Shown: positions 41,429 through 54,072, counted from the first letter of the stretch. The stretch: 64,000 bases of DNA from Macrostomum hystrix (GCA_950097015.1 CATNEN010000031.1:868001-932000); one strand, 5' to 3'. Program-made: numbers and translations. Notes: generated from the sequence alone by a model not told the origin.

Positions 41429-44400
41429 GTGAGTAGAGTGGGCTTTTTAATTACTGAATGATGTCATTATTTATGACATCAAAGATAAATTATTTTTAAC
41501 TTAAATGACAAAGTTGCAGCTAGGTCAGTGTTTGTGACCCACTATTGTAGTTAGGTCAGTGTTTGTGACCCACTATTGTAGCTAGGACAGTTTTTGTGAC
41601 CCACTATTGTAGCTAGGTCAGTGTTTGTGACCCACTATTGTAGCTAGGTCAGAGTTTGTGACCCACTATTGTAGCTAGGTCAGTGTTTGTGACCCACTAT
41701 TGTAGCTAGGTCAGTGTTTGTGACCCACTGTTGTAGCTAGGTCAGTGTTTGTGACCCACTGTTGTAGCTAGGTCAGTGTTTGTGACCCACTGTTGTAGCT
41801 AGGTCAGTGTTTGTGACCCACTATTGTAGCTAGGTCAGTGTTTATGACCCACTATTGTAGCTAGGTCAGAGTTTGTGACCCACTATTGTAGCTAGGTCAG
41901 TGTTTGTGACGCACTATTGTAGCTAGGTCAGTGTTTGTGACCCACTATTGTAGCTAGGTCAGTGTTTGTGACCCACTTTTGTAGCTAGGTCAGTGTGACC
42001 CACTGTTGTAGCTAGGTCAGTGTTTGTGACCCACTATTGTAGCTAGGTCAGTGTTTGTGACCCACTGTTGTAGCTAGGTCAGTGTTTGTGACCCACTATT
42101 GTAGCTAGGTCAGTGTTTATGACCCACTATTGTAGCTAGGTCAGAGTTTGTGACCCACTATTGTAGCTAGGTCAGTGTTTGTGACGCACTATTGTAGCTA
42201 GGTCAGTGTTTGTGACCCACTATTGTAGCTAGGTCAGTGTTTGTGACCCACTGTTGTAGCTAGGTCAGTGTTTGTGACCCACTGTTGTAGCTAGGTCAGT
42301 GTTTGTGACCCACTGTTGTAGCTAGGTCAGTGTTTGTGACCCACTATTGTAGCTAGGTCAGTGTTTATGACCCACTATTGTAGCTAGGTCAGTGTTTATG
42401 ACCCACTATTGTAGCTAGGTCAGTGTTTGTGACCCACTATTGTAGCTAGGTCAGTGTTTGTGACGCACTATTGTAGCTAGGTCAGTGTTTGTGACCCACT
42501 GTTGTAGCTAGGTCAGTGTTTGTGACCCACTGTTGTAGCTAGGTCAGAATGTCATTCTTTATTGTTTTATAGTTTTATAACACTTTGCAGTATAACTTGG
42601 TGAATGCTTTTATATACTGAGCTACTAAGTGTGATTTTTGCCTCATTCCTCTTGTAAATCCTTTCCGTGCTCATTCAGCCCAGCGTACTGCGCCAAGCAC
42701 TGAAGAAGTTGGCCAACGTTGAAATGGGTTTCATTATCCAACAGGCCTCGCGCTGCGCATTCAAATTGCTAGGCTTCTACCTGTTGCATGCGCTGACTAA
42801 ACTGAAACTGCCGTCCCGTGTCCAACTGTGCTGCCTGGCTGGGCCGCGAGCCGATTGGCCATCTCAGAAGCCGCTTGTGCCCCGAGTTCGCACCTTGGTT
42901 GTGGATCCGCTGCTGAACGGTCGGCTATCTGACAGGTTCGGATCTGATTGTGTGAACATGTAAAGCAAGCAACTGATGAAGACCTGAAGCTTATAGGATC
43001 GACGACCTGAAGCTTATACGGTTGAAGACCTGAAGCTTATACGGTTGAAGACCTGAAGCTTATACGGGTCGGTTAAAGATCTGAAGCTTATACGGTTAAA
43101 GATCTGAAGCTTATACGGTTAAAGATCTGAAGCTTATACGGTTGAAGACCTGAAGCTTATACGGTTGAAGACCTGAAGCTTATACGGGTCGGTTAAAGAT
43201 CTGAAGCTTATACGGTTAAAGATCTGAAGCTTATACGGTTGAAGACCTGAAGCTTATACGGTTAAAGATCTGAAGCTTATACGGTTAAAGATCTGAAGCT
43301 TATACGGTTAAAGATCTGAAGCTTATACGGTTAAAGATCTGAAGCTTATACGGTTAAAGATCTGAAGCTTATACGGTTAAAGATCTGAAGCTTATACGGT
43401 TAAAGATCTGAAGCTTATACGGTTAAAGATCTGAAGCTTATACGGTTGAAGACCTGAAGCTTATACGGGTCGGTTAAAGATCTGAAGCTTATACGGTTGA
43501 AGACCTGAAGCTTATACGGTTAAAGATCTGAAGCTTATACGGTTAAAGATCTGAAGCTTATACGGTTAAAGATCTGAAGCTTATACGGTTGAAGACCTGA
43601 AGCTTATACGGGTCGGTTAAAGATCTGAAGCTTATACGGTTGAAGACCTGAAGCTTATACGGTTAAAGATCTGAAGCTTATACGGTTAAAGATCTGAAGC
43701 TTATACGGTTAAAGATCTGAAGCTTATACGGTTAATGATCTGAAGCTTATACGGTTAAAGACCTGAAGCTTTGTAGATTAAAGACCTATAGCTTTGTAGA
43801 TTAAAGACCTATAGCTTTGTAGATTAAAGACCTATAGCTTTGTAGATTAAAGACCTATAGCTTTGTAGATTAAAGACCTATAGCTTTGTAGATTAAAGAC
43901 CTATAGCTTTGTAGATTAAAGACCTATAGCTTTGTAGATTAAAGACCTACAGCTTTGTAGATTAAAGACCTATAGCTTTGTAGATTAAAGACCTATAGCT
44001 TTGTAGATTAAAGACCTATAGCTTTGTAGATTAAAGACCTATAGCTTTGTAGATTAAAGACCTATAGCTTTGTAGATTAAAGACCTATAGCTTTGTAGAT
44101 TAAAGACCTATAGCTTTGTAGATTAAAGACCTATAGCTTTGTAGATTAAAGACCTATAGCTTTGTAGATTAAAGACCTACAGCTTTGTAGATTAAAGACC
44201 TATAGCTTTGTAGATTAAAGACCTATAGCTTTGTAGATTAAAGACCTATAGCTTTGTAGATTAAAGACCTATAGCTTTGTAGATTAAAGACCTATAGCTT
44301 TGTAGATTAAAGACCTATTGCTTTGTAGATTAAAGACCTATTGCTTTGTAGATTAAAGACCTATAGCTTTGTAGATTAGGGGCCTGAAGCTTTGAAGATT

Positions 44401-46060
44401 AAAGACGTGAAGCTTTGTAGATTAAGGACCTATAGCTTTGTAGATTAAAGACCTATTGCTTTGTAGATTAAAGACTTATAGCTTTGTAGATTAGAGGCCT
44501 GAAGCTTTGATGATTAAAGGCCTGAAGCTTTAAAGATTAAAGACGCGAAGCTTTGTAGATTAAAGACCTATTGCTTTGTAGATTAAAGACTTATAGCTTT
44601 GTAGATTAGAGGCCTGAAGCTTTGATGATTAAAGACGCGAAGCTTTGTAGATTAGGGACCTGAAGTTTACAAGGAAGCTTAGTTGAAGGCCCGAAAAAAG
44701 TATCACAGAGCAGGTTAATGGGAAGTCGTGTTTTTGTGGAACAACACAATTTAAACCTGGGCTGTATTTGTGCAAGATTAAATTTCTGACGTGTCCTATG
44801 TCTCAGTTGCTCATGCTTCTCACAGGTGCTCCCAGCTGATTTCAATGTGCGGCGCAAACTCGCTGCAGACTTTGCATTATCGCAACTTTATAATGGCCGC
44901 CTCTCATCGAGGATACAATGGGCACTCTGATGAGGATATTCTTGCGGCTCTGAGGGTGCAGCTAGATGGGGTATGACTATTGATTTAAAGCATAAGGACC
45001 TGTAGCTTCATGACCTGTAGCTTCATGACCTGTAGCTTCATGACCTGTAGCTTCATGACCTGTAGCTTCATGACCTGTAGCTTAATGACCTGTAGCTTCA
45101 TGACCTGTTGCTTAATGACCTGTAGCTTAATGACCTGTAGCTTCATGACCTGTAGCTTCATGACCTGTTGCTTAATGACCTGTTGCTTCATGACCTGTTG
45201 CTTAATGACCTGTAGCTTCATGACCTGTAGCTTCATGACCTGTTGCTTAATGACCTGTTGCTTAATGACCTGTAGCTTCATGACCTGTAGCTTCATGACC
45301 TGTAGCTTCATGACCTGTAGCTTAATGACCTGTAGCTTCATGACCTGTTGCTTCATGACCTGTTGCTTAATGACCTGTAGCTTCATGACCTGTAGCTTAA
45401 TGACCTGTTGCTTAATGACCTGTAGCTTAATGACCTGTAGCTTAATGACCTGTAGCTTAATGACCTGTAGCGTAATGATCTGTAGCTTCATGACCTGTAG
45501 CTTCATTACCTGTAGCTTAATGATCTGTAGCTTATTGATCTGTAACTTAATGACCTGTTGCTTAATGACCTGTAGCTTAATGACCTGTAGCATGGCCAGG
45601 GACTAATGACCTGTAGCATGACCAGGGACTAATGACCTGTAGTTTGGCCAGGGACTAATGACCTGACCCGAAACTTACTTACGCTTCTCAGAAAAGCATT
45701 GGTGCATATGTCTGCTTTGTCAGCGGCGAATCACTGGACGTGAGCAAAGCGAATGGGGAATTCTACTCCAAAGTGATTCGCCTAGTCGGCAAGGCTGCCT
45801 CTAAGCTTAGTAATCTATCAATTTTGTGGTGCATCGAGCGGGATTGTCCCCAGCTGAAGGATCTGCTACCCGAAGACTCGGCTGCCTTGGAGCGCCGCGT
45901 GAGCCATTTATTTTTCACGTTCGGCAGCTCAGCAACTGCCGATACTACTAACCGCAGTAGCCTCTGGTCTTGCGTTCGACGCAAACCAAATAGTCAAGCT
46001 TGGCCTGTTTGGCAGAACGTGCTGCAGGAATTCCATAATCTCCGCTATACAAGCTGCTGA
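40817..46060 (+). CDS. Unrecognised conserved-looking protein, four exons, 460 residues
   Basis: Exons 40817-41428, 42679-42935, 44826-44970 and 45692-46060 join with consistent phases (0, 2, 0) into 461 codons ending in TGA. The start is the first ATG in frame after TAG at 40802, shortly after an acceptor (TTAATTTCAG, exon from 40792), so a 5' non-coding exon or a trans-spliced leader is likely. The protein is Leu- and Cys-rich and looks mostly helical. There is no signal peptide, transmembrane span or catalytic motif that I can name. Distinct stretches include DPFYQYILNSAESCFILELA, GFIIQQASRCAFKLLGFYLL and NLSILWCIERDCPQLKDLL. Clean splice sites and codon use like the other genes argue that it is real. 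Its role is unknown. Confidence 0.8.
41515..42547. repeat. 31-bp minisatellite, intron 1 of the unrecognised gene
   Basis: About 33 copies of a 31-bp unit with GTAGCTAGGTCAGTGTTTGT then GACCCACTATT. It varies at a few positions (ATT/GTT, GTTTG/GTTTA). A block of about 11 variant units is repeated in the same order, so higher-order duplication occurred. It fills almost all of the intron. Confidence 0.96.
42679..42935 (+). CDS. Unrecognised gene, exon 2
   Basis: The acceptor is GCTCATTCAG; begins PSVLRQALKKLANVEMGF and ends LLNGRLSD plus AG. The donor is ACAG|GTTCGG (phase 2), a weaker match to consensus than the others. Confidence 0.75.
42965..43765. repeat. 23-bp minisatellite A, intron 2 of the unrecognised gene
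   Basis: About 34 copies of a 23-bp unit, core GATCTGAAGCTTATACGGTT, with two sub-variants (TTAAAGATC and TTGAAGACC) and occasional insertion of GGTCGGTT in a repeating pattern. Confidence 0.95.
43766..44665. repeat. 23-bp minisatellite B, intron 2 of the unrecognised gene
   Basis: About 38 copies of a 23-bp unit, core AAAGACCTATAGCTTTGTAG, contiguous with array A and of the same length and layout, so A and B diverged from one ancestor. Copies toward the 3' edge are degenerate. Confidence 0.95.
44826..44970 (+). CDS. Unrecognised gene, exon 3
   Basis: The acceptor is GCTTCTCACAG; completes Arg and reads CSQLISMCGANSLQTLHYRN to LAALRVQLDG. The donor is GGG|GTATGA. The other frame is also open for 35 codons but reaches TGA before any donor, so this frame is preferred. 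Confidence 0.7.
44994..45605. repeat. 15-bp minisatellite, intron 3 of the unrecognised gene
   Basis: About 40 copies of ATGACCTGTAGCTTC (variants CTTA, TTGCTT), starting 24 bp after the donor. Three longer units with CCAGGGACTA follow to 45660. It shares GACCT-AGCTT with the arrays of intron 2. Confidence 0.96.
45692..46060 (+). CDS. Unrecognised gene, last exon
   Basis: The acceptor is ACGCTTCTCAG; 122 codons from KSIGAYVCFVSGESLDVSKA to NLRYTSC and TGA. The nearest AATAAA is at 46575-46580. Confidence 0.8.
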   Translation, partial: KSIGAYVCFVSGESLDVSKANGEFYSKVIRLVGKAASKLSNLSILWCIERDCPQLKDLLPEDSAALERRVSHLFFTFGSSATADTTNRSSLWSCVRRKPNSQAWPVWQNVLQEFHNLRYTSC

Positions 46061-47410
46061 AACAGAGATCAACTTTCATTGGCTATGAGGTGCCTTGATT
46101 AAGTCGTAGGTTTTTGTCTTATGAAAGAAGTTTTTCGTGTTTAAAAGTACTTTCTTGAAAATGTGCTTTAAAGTTGTGAATTTTACCTGTCTAACTTCAC
46201 TAATAAGTAATTGTCATCAGACATCAATTAGTAGTCAAGAAATTTAACTTTTAATTTACAGAAGCTTGTTGCCAATTGATCACACTTCTGATCAAGGATA
46301 AAAATTGCCATCCTCGAACAGGACTCGAAATTTAATTTCATTCCGTCAGTTACCAGCAATGAAGTGGGTGCTGTTGTACTCTAAAGACAACGCGAATTGT
46401 CTTACTGTTGTTGGAAACCTAGCCTTTGTTACCTGACTCAGTGCAGCTTGTGTTTAAATATTTATATAGTATCAGAAAAGTCGATTGATAACTTGCTAAC
46501 GAAATAATATTTAGAAATAAGCAGCACGAGCGAACTAGTCTACTAGCAGTAGCCAGCATATAAGTGCATAAACTAATAAAGAACAGCACATCTAACAGTA
46601 GCCCTAAGAAGGGCCGTTTTAACAAGTCACTATTAGCAAGTCACAAAACAACAGGTACCAACATTAGCTAGTGAAATTTACTTTTCAAATTTTTTAAAAA
46701 AATTTTATGACCACAACTTCTTACACACAAATATCACTTTCGCCATTTGTTCTTATCTTTTATTAGAAAACATGACTTTAAATGACTATATATAATTTAA
46801 GATTTGTAAGTCATTATTTTACTTAGTGATTTGTTTTTCAAAATTCACAGATTCTGTTGACCGAATTAACGTGGCTGCGTCACTGAAGTGAATTCACTGC
46901 TTTCTTAGAAAATCGCTTGTTCTTTCAAATACTTGCCCTTCTATTCTAGGCTACAGAAATCAGGTGTCTTGCCAGAAAATCGTTGGCTTCTTTTTTACAG
47001 CTTTGTTCGTTCGCGTTTCAACTGTAAAAGTTTTGTAATAAATAGTACTAATAGTAGCTATATATATATATATATATATATGTGCCGTTACCACAGTAAA
47101 TTACGCACAGGTCGAATTCCATTGTTAAGACCACACTATGCCATCTTTGCTGCGTTGTGCCTTCTCATGACTTCGGAGCTGCGCTATGATAGTATTCGTA
47201 GTAATTCAGTTTTTTAAGTTAACATTTAACTGAATTTAACTGCCTTTTACACATTATAATTGTTTTTTTTTCTATGCAAGAAATATAAATTTTCTTCGAA
47301 TCAAAGATTTTTGCATAAACTACTAGAGTTTGCTACTCTCGTCGTATATTTTTCTTTAAAATACGTAGAAAGAGGAAGGAAGAAAGAACATATAAAGCAA
47401 CAAAAATGAA
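46061..47410. other. AT-rich 3' flank and spacer
   Basis: Follows the unrecognised gene; candidate AATAAA at 46575-46580, (TA)n at about 47059-47081. No gene is supported. Confidence 0.55.
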
Positions 47411-50400
47411 GAACCTAATTGGAGTGACTCAGTAAGAACCTTGGGGTGATTCTGAAAGAGTATTTGGAGTGACTCAGTAAGAACCTTGGGGTGATTCTGC
47501 AAGAGTAGTTGGAGTGACTCAGTAAGAACCTTGGGGTGATTCTGCAAGAGTATTTGGAGTGACTCATTAAGAACCTTGGGGTGATTCTGAAAGAGTATTT
47601 GGAGTGACTCAGTAAGAACCTTGGGGTGATTCTGAAAGAGTAGTTGGAGTGACTCAGTAAGAACCTTGGGGTGATTCTGCAAGAGTATTTGGAGTGACTC
47701 AGTAAGAACCTTGGGGTGATTCTGAAAGAGTATTTGGAGTGACTCAGTAAGAACCTTGGGGTGATTCTGAAAGAGTATTTGGAGTGACTCAGTAAGAACC
47801 TTGGGGTGATTCTGAAAGAGTATTTGGAGTGACTCAGTAAGAACCTTGGGGTGATTCTGAAAGAGTATTTGGAGTGACTCAGTAAGAACCTTGGGGTGAT
47901 TCTGCAAGAGTATTTGGAGTGACTCAGTAAGAACCTTGGGGTGATTCTGAAAGAGTATTTGGAGTGACTCAGTAAGAACCTTGGGGTGATTCTGCAAGAG
48001 TATTTGGAGTGACTCAGTAAGAACCTTGGGGTGATTCTGAAAGAGTATTTGGAGTGACTCAGTAAGAACCTTGGGGTGATTCTGCAAGAGTATTTGGAGT
48101 GACTCAGTAAGAACCTTGGGGTGATTCTGCAAGAGTATTTGGAGTGACTCAGTAAGAACCTTGGGGTGATTCTGCAAGAGTATTTGGAGTGACTCAGTAA
48201 GAACCTTGGGGTGATTCTGCAAGAGTATTTGGAGTGACTCAGTAAGAACCTTGGGGTGATTCTGCAAGAGTATTTGGAGTGACTCAGTAAGAACCTTGGG
48301 GTGATTCTGCAAGAGTATTTGGAGTGACTCAGTAAGAACCTTGGGGTGATTCTGAAAGAGTATTTGGAGTGACTCAGTAAGAACCTTGGGGTGATTCTGA
48401 AAGAGTATTTGGAGTGACTCAGTAAGAACCTTGGGGTGATTCTGCAAGAGTATTTGGAGTGACTCAGTAAGAACCTTGGGGTGATTCTGCAAGAGTATTT
48501 GGAGTGACTCAGTAAGAACCTTGGGGTGATTCTGAAAGAGTATTTGGAGTGACTCAGTAAGAACCTTGGGGTGATTCTGCAAGAGTATTTGGAGTGACTC
48601 AGTAAGAACCTTGGGGTGATTCTGAAAGAGTATTTGGAGTGACTCAGTGGGAACCTTGGGGTGATTCTGCAAGAGTATTTGGAGTGACTCAGTAAGAACC
48701 TTGGGGTGATTCTGCAAGAGTAGTTGGAGTGACTCAGTAAGAACCTTGGGGTGATTCTGAAAGAGTATTTGGAGTGACTCATTAAGAACCTTGGGGTGAT
48801 TCTGAAAGAGTATTTGGAGTGACTCAGTAAGAACCTTGGGGTGATTCTGCAAGAGTATTTGGAGTGACTCAGTAAGAACCTTGGGGTGATTCTGAAAGAG
48901 TATTTGGAGTGACTCAGTAAGAACCTTGGGGTGATTCTGAAAGAGTATTTGGAGTGACTCAGTGGGAACCTTGGGGTGATTCTGCAAGAGTATTTGGAGT
49001 GACTCAGTAAGAACCTTGGGGTGATTCTGCAAGAGTAGTTGGAGTGACTCAGTAAGAACCTTGGGGTGATTCTGAAAGAGTATTTGGAGTGACTCAGTAA
49101 GAACCTTGGGGTGATTCTGAAAGAGTATTTGGAGTGACTCAGTAAGAACCTTGGGGTGATTCTGCAAGAGTATTTGGAGTGACTCAGTAAGAACCTTGGG
49201 GTGATTCTGAAAGAGTATTTGGAGTGACTCAGTAAGAACCTTGGGGTGATTCTGCAAGAGTATTTGGAGTGACTCAGTAAGAACCTTGGGGTGATTCTGC
49301 AAGAGTATTTGGAGTGACTCAGTAAGAACCTTGGGGTGATTCTGCAAGAGTATTTGGAGTGACTCAGTAAGAACCTTGGGGTGATTCTGAAAGAGTATTT
49401 GGAGTGACTCAGTAAGAACCTTGGGGTGATTCTGCAAGAGTATTTGGAGTGACTCAGTAAGAACCTTGGGGTGATTCTGAAAGAGTATTTGGAGTGACTC
49501 AGTAAGAACCTTGGGGTGATTCTGAAAGAGTATTTGGAGTGACTCAGTAAGAACCTTGGGGTGATTCTGAAAGAGTATTTGGAGTGACTCAGTAAGAACC
49601 TTGGGGTGATTCTGAAAGAGTATTTGGAGTGACTCAGTAAGAACCTTGGGGTGATTCTGAAAGAGTAGTTGGAGTGACTCAGTAAGAACCTTGGGGTGAT
49701 TCTGAAAGAGTATTTGGAGTGACTCAGTAAGAACCTTGGGGTGATTCTGCAAGAGTATTTGGAGTGACTCAGTAAGAACCTTGGGGTGATTCTGAAAGAG
49801 TATTTGGAGTGACTCAGTAAGAACCTTGGGGTGATTCTGCAAGAGTATTTGGAGTGACTCAGTAAGAACCTTGGGGTGATTCTGCAAGAGTATTTGGAGT
49901 GACTCAGTAAGAACCTTGGGGTGATTCTGCAAGAGTATTTGGAGTGACTCAGTAAGAACCTTGGGGTGATTCTGCAAGAGTATTTGGAGTGACTCAGTAA
50001 GAACCTTGGGGTGATTCTGCAAGAGTATTTGGAGTGACTCAGTAAGAACCTTGGGGTGATTCTGCAAGAGTATTTGGAGTGACTCAGTAAGAACCTTGGG
50101 GTGATTCTGAAAGAGTATTTGGAGTGACTCAGTAAGAACCTTGGGGTGATTCTGAAAGAGTATTTGGAGTGACTCAGTAAGAACCTTGGGGTGATTCTGC
50201 AAGAGTATTTGGAGTGACTCAGTAAGAACCTTGGGGTGATTCTGCAAGAGTATTTGGAGTGACTCAGTAAGAACCTTGGGGTGATTCTGAAAGAGTATTT
50301 GGAGTGACTCAGTAAGAACCTTGGGGTGATTCTGCAAGAGTATTTGGAGTGACTCAGTAAGAACCTTGGGGTGATTCTGAAAGAGTATTTGGAGTGACTC

Positions 50401-53400
50401 AGTAGGAACCTTGGGGTGATTCTGCAAGAGTATTTGGAGTGACTCAGTAAGAACCTTGGGGTGATTCTGCAAGAGTAGTTGGAGTGACTCAGTAAGAACC
50501 TTGGGGTGATTCTGAAAGAGTATTTGGAGTGACTCAGTAAGAACCTTGGGGTGATTCTGAAAGAGTATTTGGAGTGACTCAGTAAGAACCTTGGGTGATT
50601 CTGCAAGAGTATTTGGAGTGACTCAGTAAGAACCTTGGGGTGATTCTGAAAGAGTATTTGGAGTGACTCAGTAAGAACCTTGGGGTGATTCTGAAAGAGT
50701 ATTTGGAGTGACTCAGTAAGAACCTTGGGGTGATTCTGCAAGAGTATTTGGAGTGACTCAGTAAGAACCTTGGGGTGATTCTGCAAGAGTATTTGGAGTG
50801 ACTCAGTAAGAACCTTGGGGTGATTCTGAAAGAGTATTTGGAGTGACTCAGTAAGAACCTTGGGGTGATTCTGCAAGAGTATTTGGAGTGACTCAGTAAG
50901 AACCTTGGGGTGATTCTGAAAGAGTATTTGGAGTGACTCAGTGGGAACCTTGGGGATGATTCTGCAAGAGTATTTGGAGTGACTCAGTAAGAACCTTGGG
51001 GTGATTCTGAAAGAGTATTTGGAGTGACTCAGTAAGAACCTTGGGGTGATTCTGAAAGAGTATTTGGAGTGACTCAGTAAGAACCTTGGGGTGATTCTGC
51101 AAGAGTATTTGGAGTGACTCAGTAAGAACCTTGGGGTGATTCTGAAAGAGTATTTGGAGTGACTCAGTAAGAACCTTGGGGTGATTCTGAAAGAGTATTT
51201 GGAGTGACTCAGTAAGAACCTTGGGGTGATTCTGCAAGAGTATTTGGAGTGACTCAGTAAGAACCTTGGGGTGATTCTGAAAGAGTATTTGGAGTGACTC
51301 AGTAAGAACCTTGGGGTGATTCTGCAAGAGTATTTGGAGTGACTCAGTAAGAACCTTGGGGTGATTCTGCAAGAGTATTTGGAGTGACTCAGTAAGAACC
51401 TTGGGGTGATTCTGCAAGAGTATTTGGAGTGACTCAGTAAGAACCTTGGGGTGATTCTGCAAGAGTATTTGGAGTGACTCAGTAAGAACCTTGGGGTGAT
51501 TCTGAAAGAGTATTTGGAGTGACTCAGTAAGAACCTTGGGGTGATTCTGAAAGAGTATTTGGAGTGACTCAGTAAGAACCTTGGGGTGATTCTGCAAGAG
51601 TATTTGGAGTGACTCAGTAAGAACCTTGGGGTGATTCTGAAAGAGTATTTGGAGTGACTCAGTAAGAACCTTGGGGTGATTCTGAAAGAGTATTTGGAGT
51701 GACTCAGTAAGAACCTTGGGGTGATTCTGCAAGAGTATTTGGAGTGACTCAGTAAGAACCTTGGGGTGATTCTGCAAGAGTATTTGGAGTGACTCAGTAA
51801 GAACCTTGGGGTGATTCTGAAAGAGTATTTGGAGTGACTCAGTAAGAACCTTGGGGTGATTCTGCAAGAGTATTTGGAGTGACTCAGTAAGAACCTTGGG
51901 GTGATTCTGAAAGAGTATTTGGAGTGACTCAGTGGGAACCTTGGGGTGATTCTGCAAGAGTATTTGGAGTGACTCAGTAAGAACCTTGGGGTGATTCTGC
52001 AAGAGTAGTTGGAGTGACTCAGTAAGAACCTTGGGGTGATTCTGAAAGAGTATTTGGAGTGACTCAGTAAGAACCTTGGGGTGATTCTGCAAGAGTATTT
52101 GGAGTGACTCAGTAAGAACCTTGGGGTGATTCTGCAAGAGTATTTGGAGTGACTCAGTAAGAACCTTGGGGTGATTCTGCAAGAGTATTTGGAGTGACTC
52201 AGTAAGAACCTTGGGGTGATTCTGCAAGAGTATTTGGAGTGACTCAGTAAGAACCTTGGGGTGATTCTGAAAGAGTATTTGGAGTGACTCATTAAGAACC
52301 TTGGGGTGATTCTGAAAGAGTATTTGGAGTGACTCAGTAAGAACCTTGGGGTGATTCTGCTAAGAGTATTTGGAGTGACTCAGTAAGAACCTTGGGGTGA
52401 TTCTGAAAGAGTATTTGGAGTGACTCAGTAGGGAACCTTGGGGTGATTCTGCAAGAGTATTTGGAGTGACTCAGTAAGAACCTTGGGGTGATTCTGAAAG
52501 AGTATTTGGAAGTGACTTCAGTAAGAAACCTTGGGGTGAAATTCTGAAAGAGAAGTATTGGAGTGACTCAGTAAGAACCTTGGGGTGGATTCTGCAAGAG
52601 GTATTGGAGTGACTCAGTAAGAACCTTGGGGTGAGTCTGAAAGAGTTATTTGGAGTGACTCAGTAAGAACCGTGGGGGATTCTGAAAGAGTAAATTTGGA
52701 GTGACCTCAGTAAGAACCTTGGGGTGATTCTGCAAGAGTATTTGGAGTGACTCAGTAAGAAAACCTTGGGTGATTCTGCAAGAGTATTGATGACTCAGTA
52801 AAACCTTTGGGTGGGGATTCTGAAAGAGTATTTGGAGTGACCTCAGTTAGGAAACCTTGGGGTGATTCTGCAAGAGTATTGGAGTGACTGCAGTTAAGAA
52901 CCGTGGGTGATTCTGAAAAAGATATTTGGAGTGGACTCATGGGGAACCTTGGGGTGAATTCTCAGAGTAGTTGGAGTGACTCAGTAAGAACCTTGGGGTG
53001 ATTCTTGAAAGAGTAAGTTGGAGTGACTCAGTAAGAACCTTGGGGTGATTCCTGAAAGAGTATTTGGAGTGGACTCAGTAAGAACCTTGGGGTGATTCTG
53101 CAAAGGAAGTATTGGAGTGACTCAGTAAGAACCTTGGGGTGATTCTGCAAGAGTATTTGGAGTGACTCAGTAAGAAAACCTTGGGGTGATTCTGCAACGA
53201 GTTATTTGGAGTGACCTCATTAAGAACCTTGGGGTGATTCTGAAAGAGTATTTGGAGTGACTCAGTAAGAACCTTGGGGTGATTCTGCAAGAGTATTTGG
53301 AGTGACTCAGTAAGAACCTTGGGGTGATTCTGAAAGAGTATTTGGAGTGACTCAGTAAGAACCTTGGGGTGATTCTGAAAGAGTATTTGGAGTGACTCAG

Positions 53401-54072
53401 TAAGAACCTTAGGGTGATTCTGCAAGAGTATTTGGAGTGACTCAGTAAGAACCTTGGGGTGATTCTGCAAGAGTATTTGGAGTGACTCAGTAAGAACCTT
53501 GGGGTGATTCTGAAAGAGTATTTGGAGTGACTCAGTAAGAACCTTGGGGTGATTCTGAAAGAGTATTTGGAGTGACTCAGTAAGAACCTTGGGGTGATTC
53601 TGAAAGAGTATTTGGAGTGACTCAGTAAGAACCTTGGGGTGATTCTGAAAGAGTATTTGGAGTGACTCATTAAGAACCTTGGGGTGATTCTGAAAGAGTA
53701 TTTGGAGTGACTCAGTAAGAACCTTGGGGTGATTCTGCAAGAGTATTTGGAGTGACTCAGTAAGAACCTTGGGGTGATTCTGAAAGAGTATTTGGAGTGA
53801 CTCAGTAAGAACCTTGGGGTGATTCTGAAAGAGTATTTGGAGTGACTCAGTAAGAACCTTGGGGTGATTCTGAAAGAGTATTTGGAGTGACTCAGTAAGA
53901 ACCTTGGGGTGATTCTGAAAGAGTATTTGGAGTGACTCAGTAAGAACCTTGGGGTGATTCTGAAAGAGTATTTGGAGTGACTCAGTAAGAACCTTGGGGT
54001 GATTCTGAAAGAGTATTTGGAGTGACTCAGTAAGAACCTTAGGGTGATTCTGCAAGAGTAGTTGGAGTGAGA
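47411..54072. repeat. 45-bp minisatellite, 6.66 kb, about 148 copies
   Basis: Head-to-tail 45-bp units containing GGAGTGACTCAGTAAGAACC and TTGGGGTGATTCTG(A/C)AAGAG. There are four recurring variable sites: CTGA/CTGC, TATTT/TAGTT, CAGT/CATT and TAAG/TGGG. The variant order repeats over kilobase blocks (for example around 48640-49040 versus 50380-50500 and 51900-52020). Every unit has TGACTCA. The array ends in degenerate copies at 54060-54130, about 240 bp before the PRDX5 start codon. Stop-free minus-strand frames of 1,000-1,600 codons are by-products of the 15-codon period. Confidence 0.98.
52350..53225. other. Indel-rich stretch of the 45-bp array
   Basis: Here the otherwise clean 45-bp units carry frequent single-base insertions and deletions (for example GTAAGAAACC, GGAGTGACCTCA, AAGAGTAAAT). 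Perfect units resume from 53230 to 54050. The abrupt change and the indel type look like unpolished long-read sequence, not biological decay. Confidence 0.65.

Noticed and set aside
41515-42547. Regularly spaced repeats considered as a CRISPR-like array
   Set aside because: Units are contiguous with no unique spacers, and the sequence is eukaryotic. The same applies to the other arrays.
47356-52292. Minus-strand ORFs of 1,038 and 1,625 codons made of a 15-residue repeat (QNHPKVLTESLQILL)
   Set aside because: The repeat is a stop-free 45-bp DNA unit read in two frames at once. Variant sites are mostly non-synonymous, a single-base slip merely swaps one frame for the other, and there is no start context, splice structure or unique domain.
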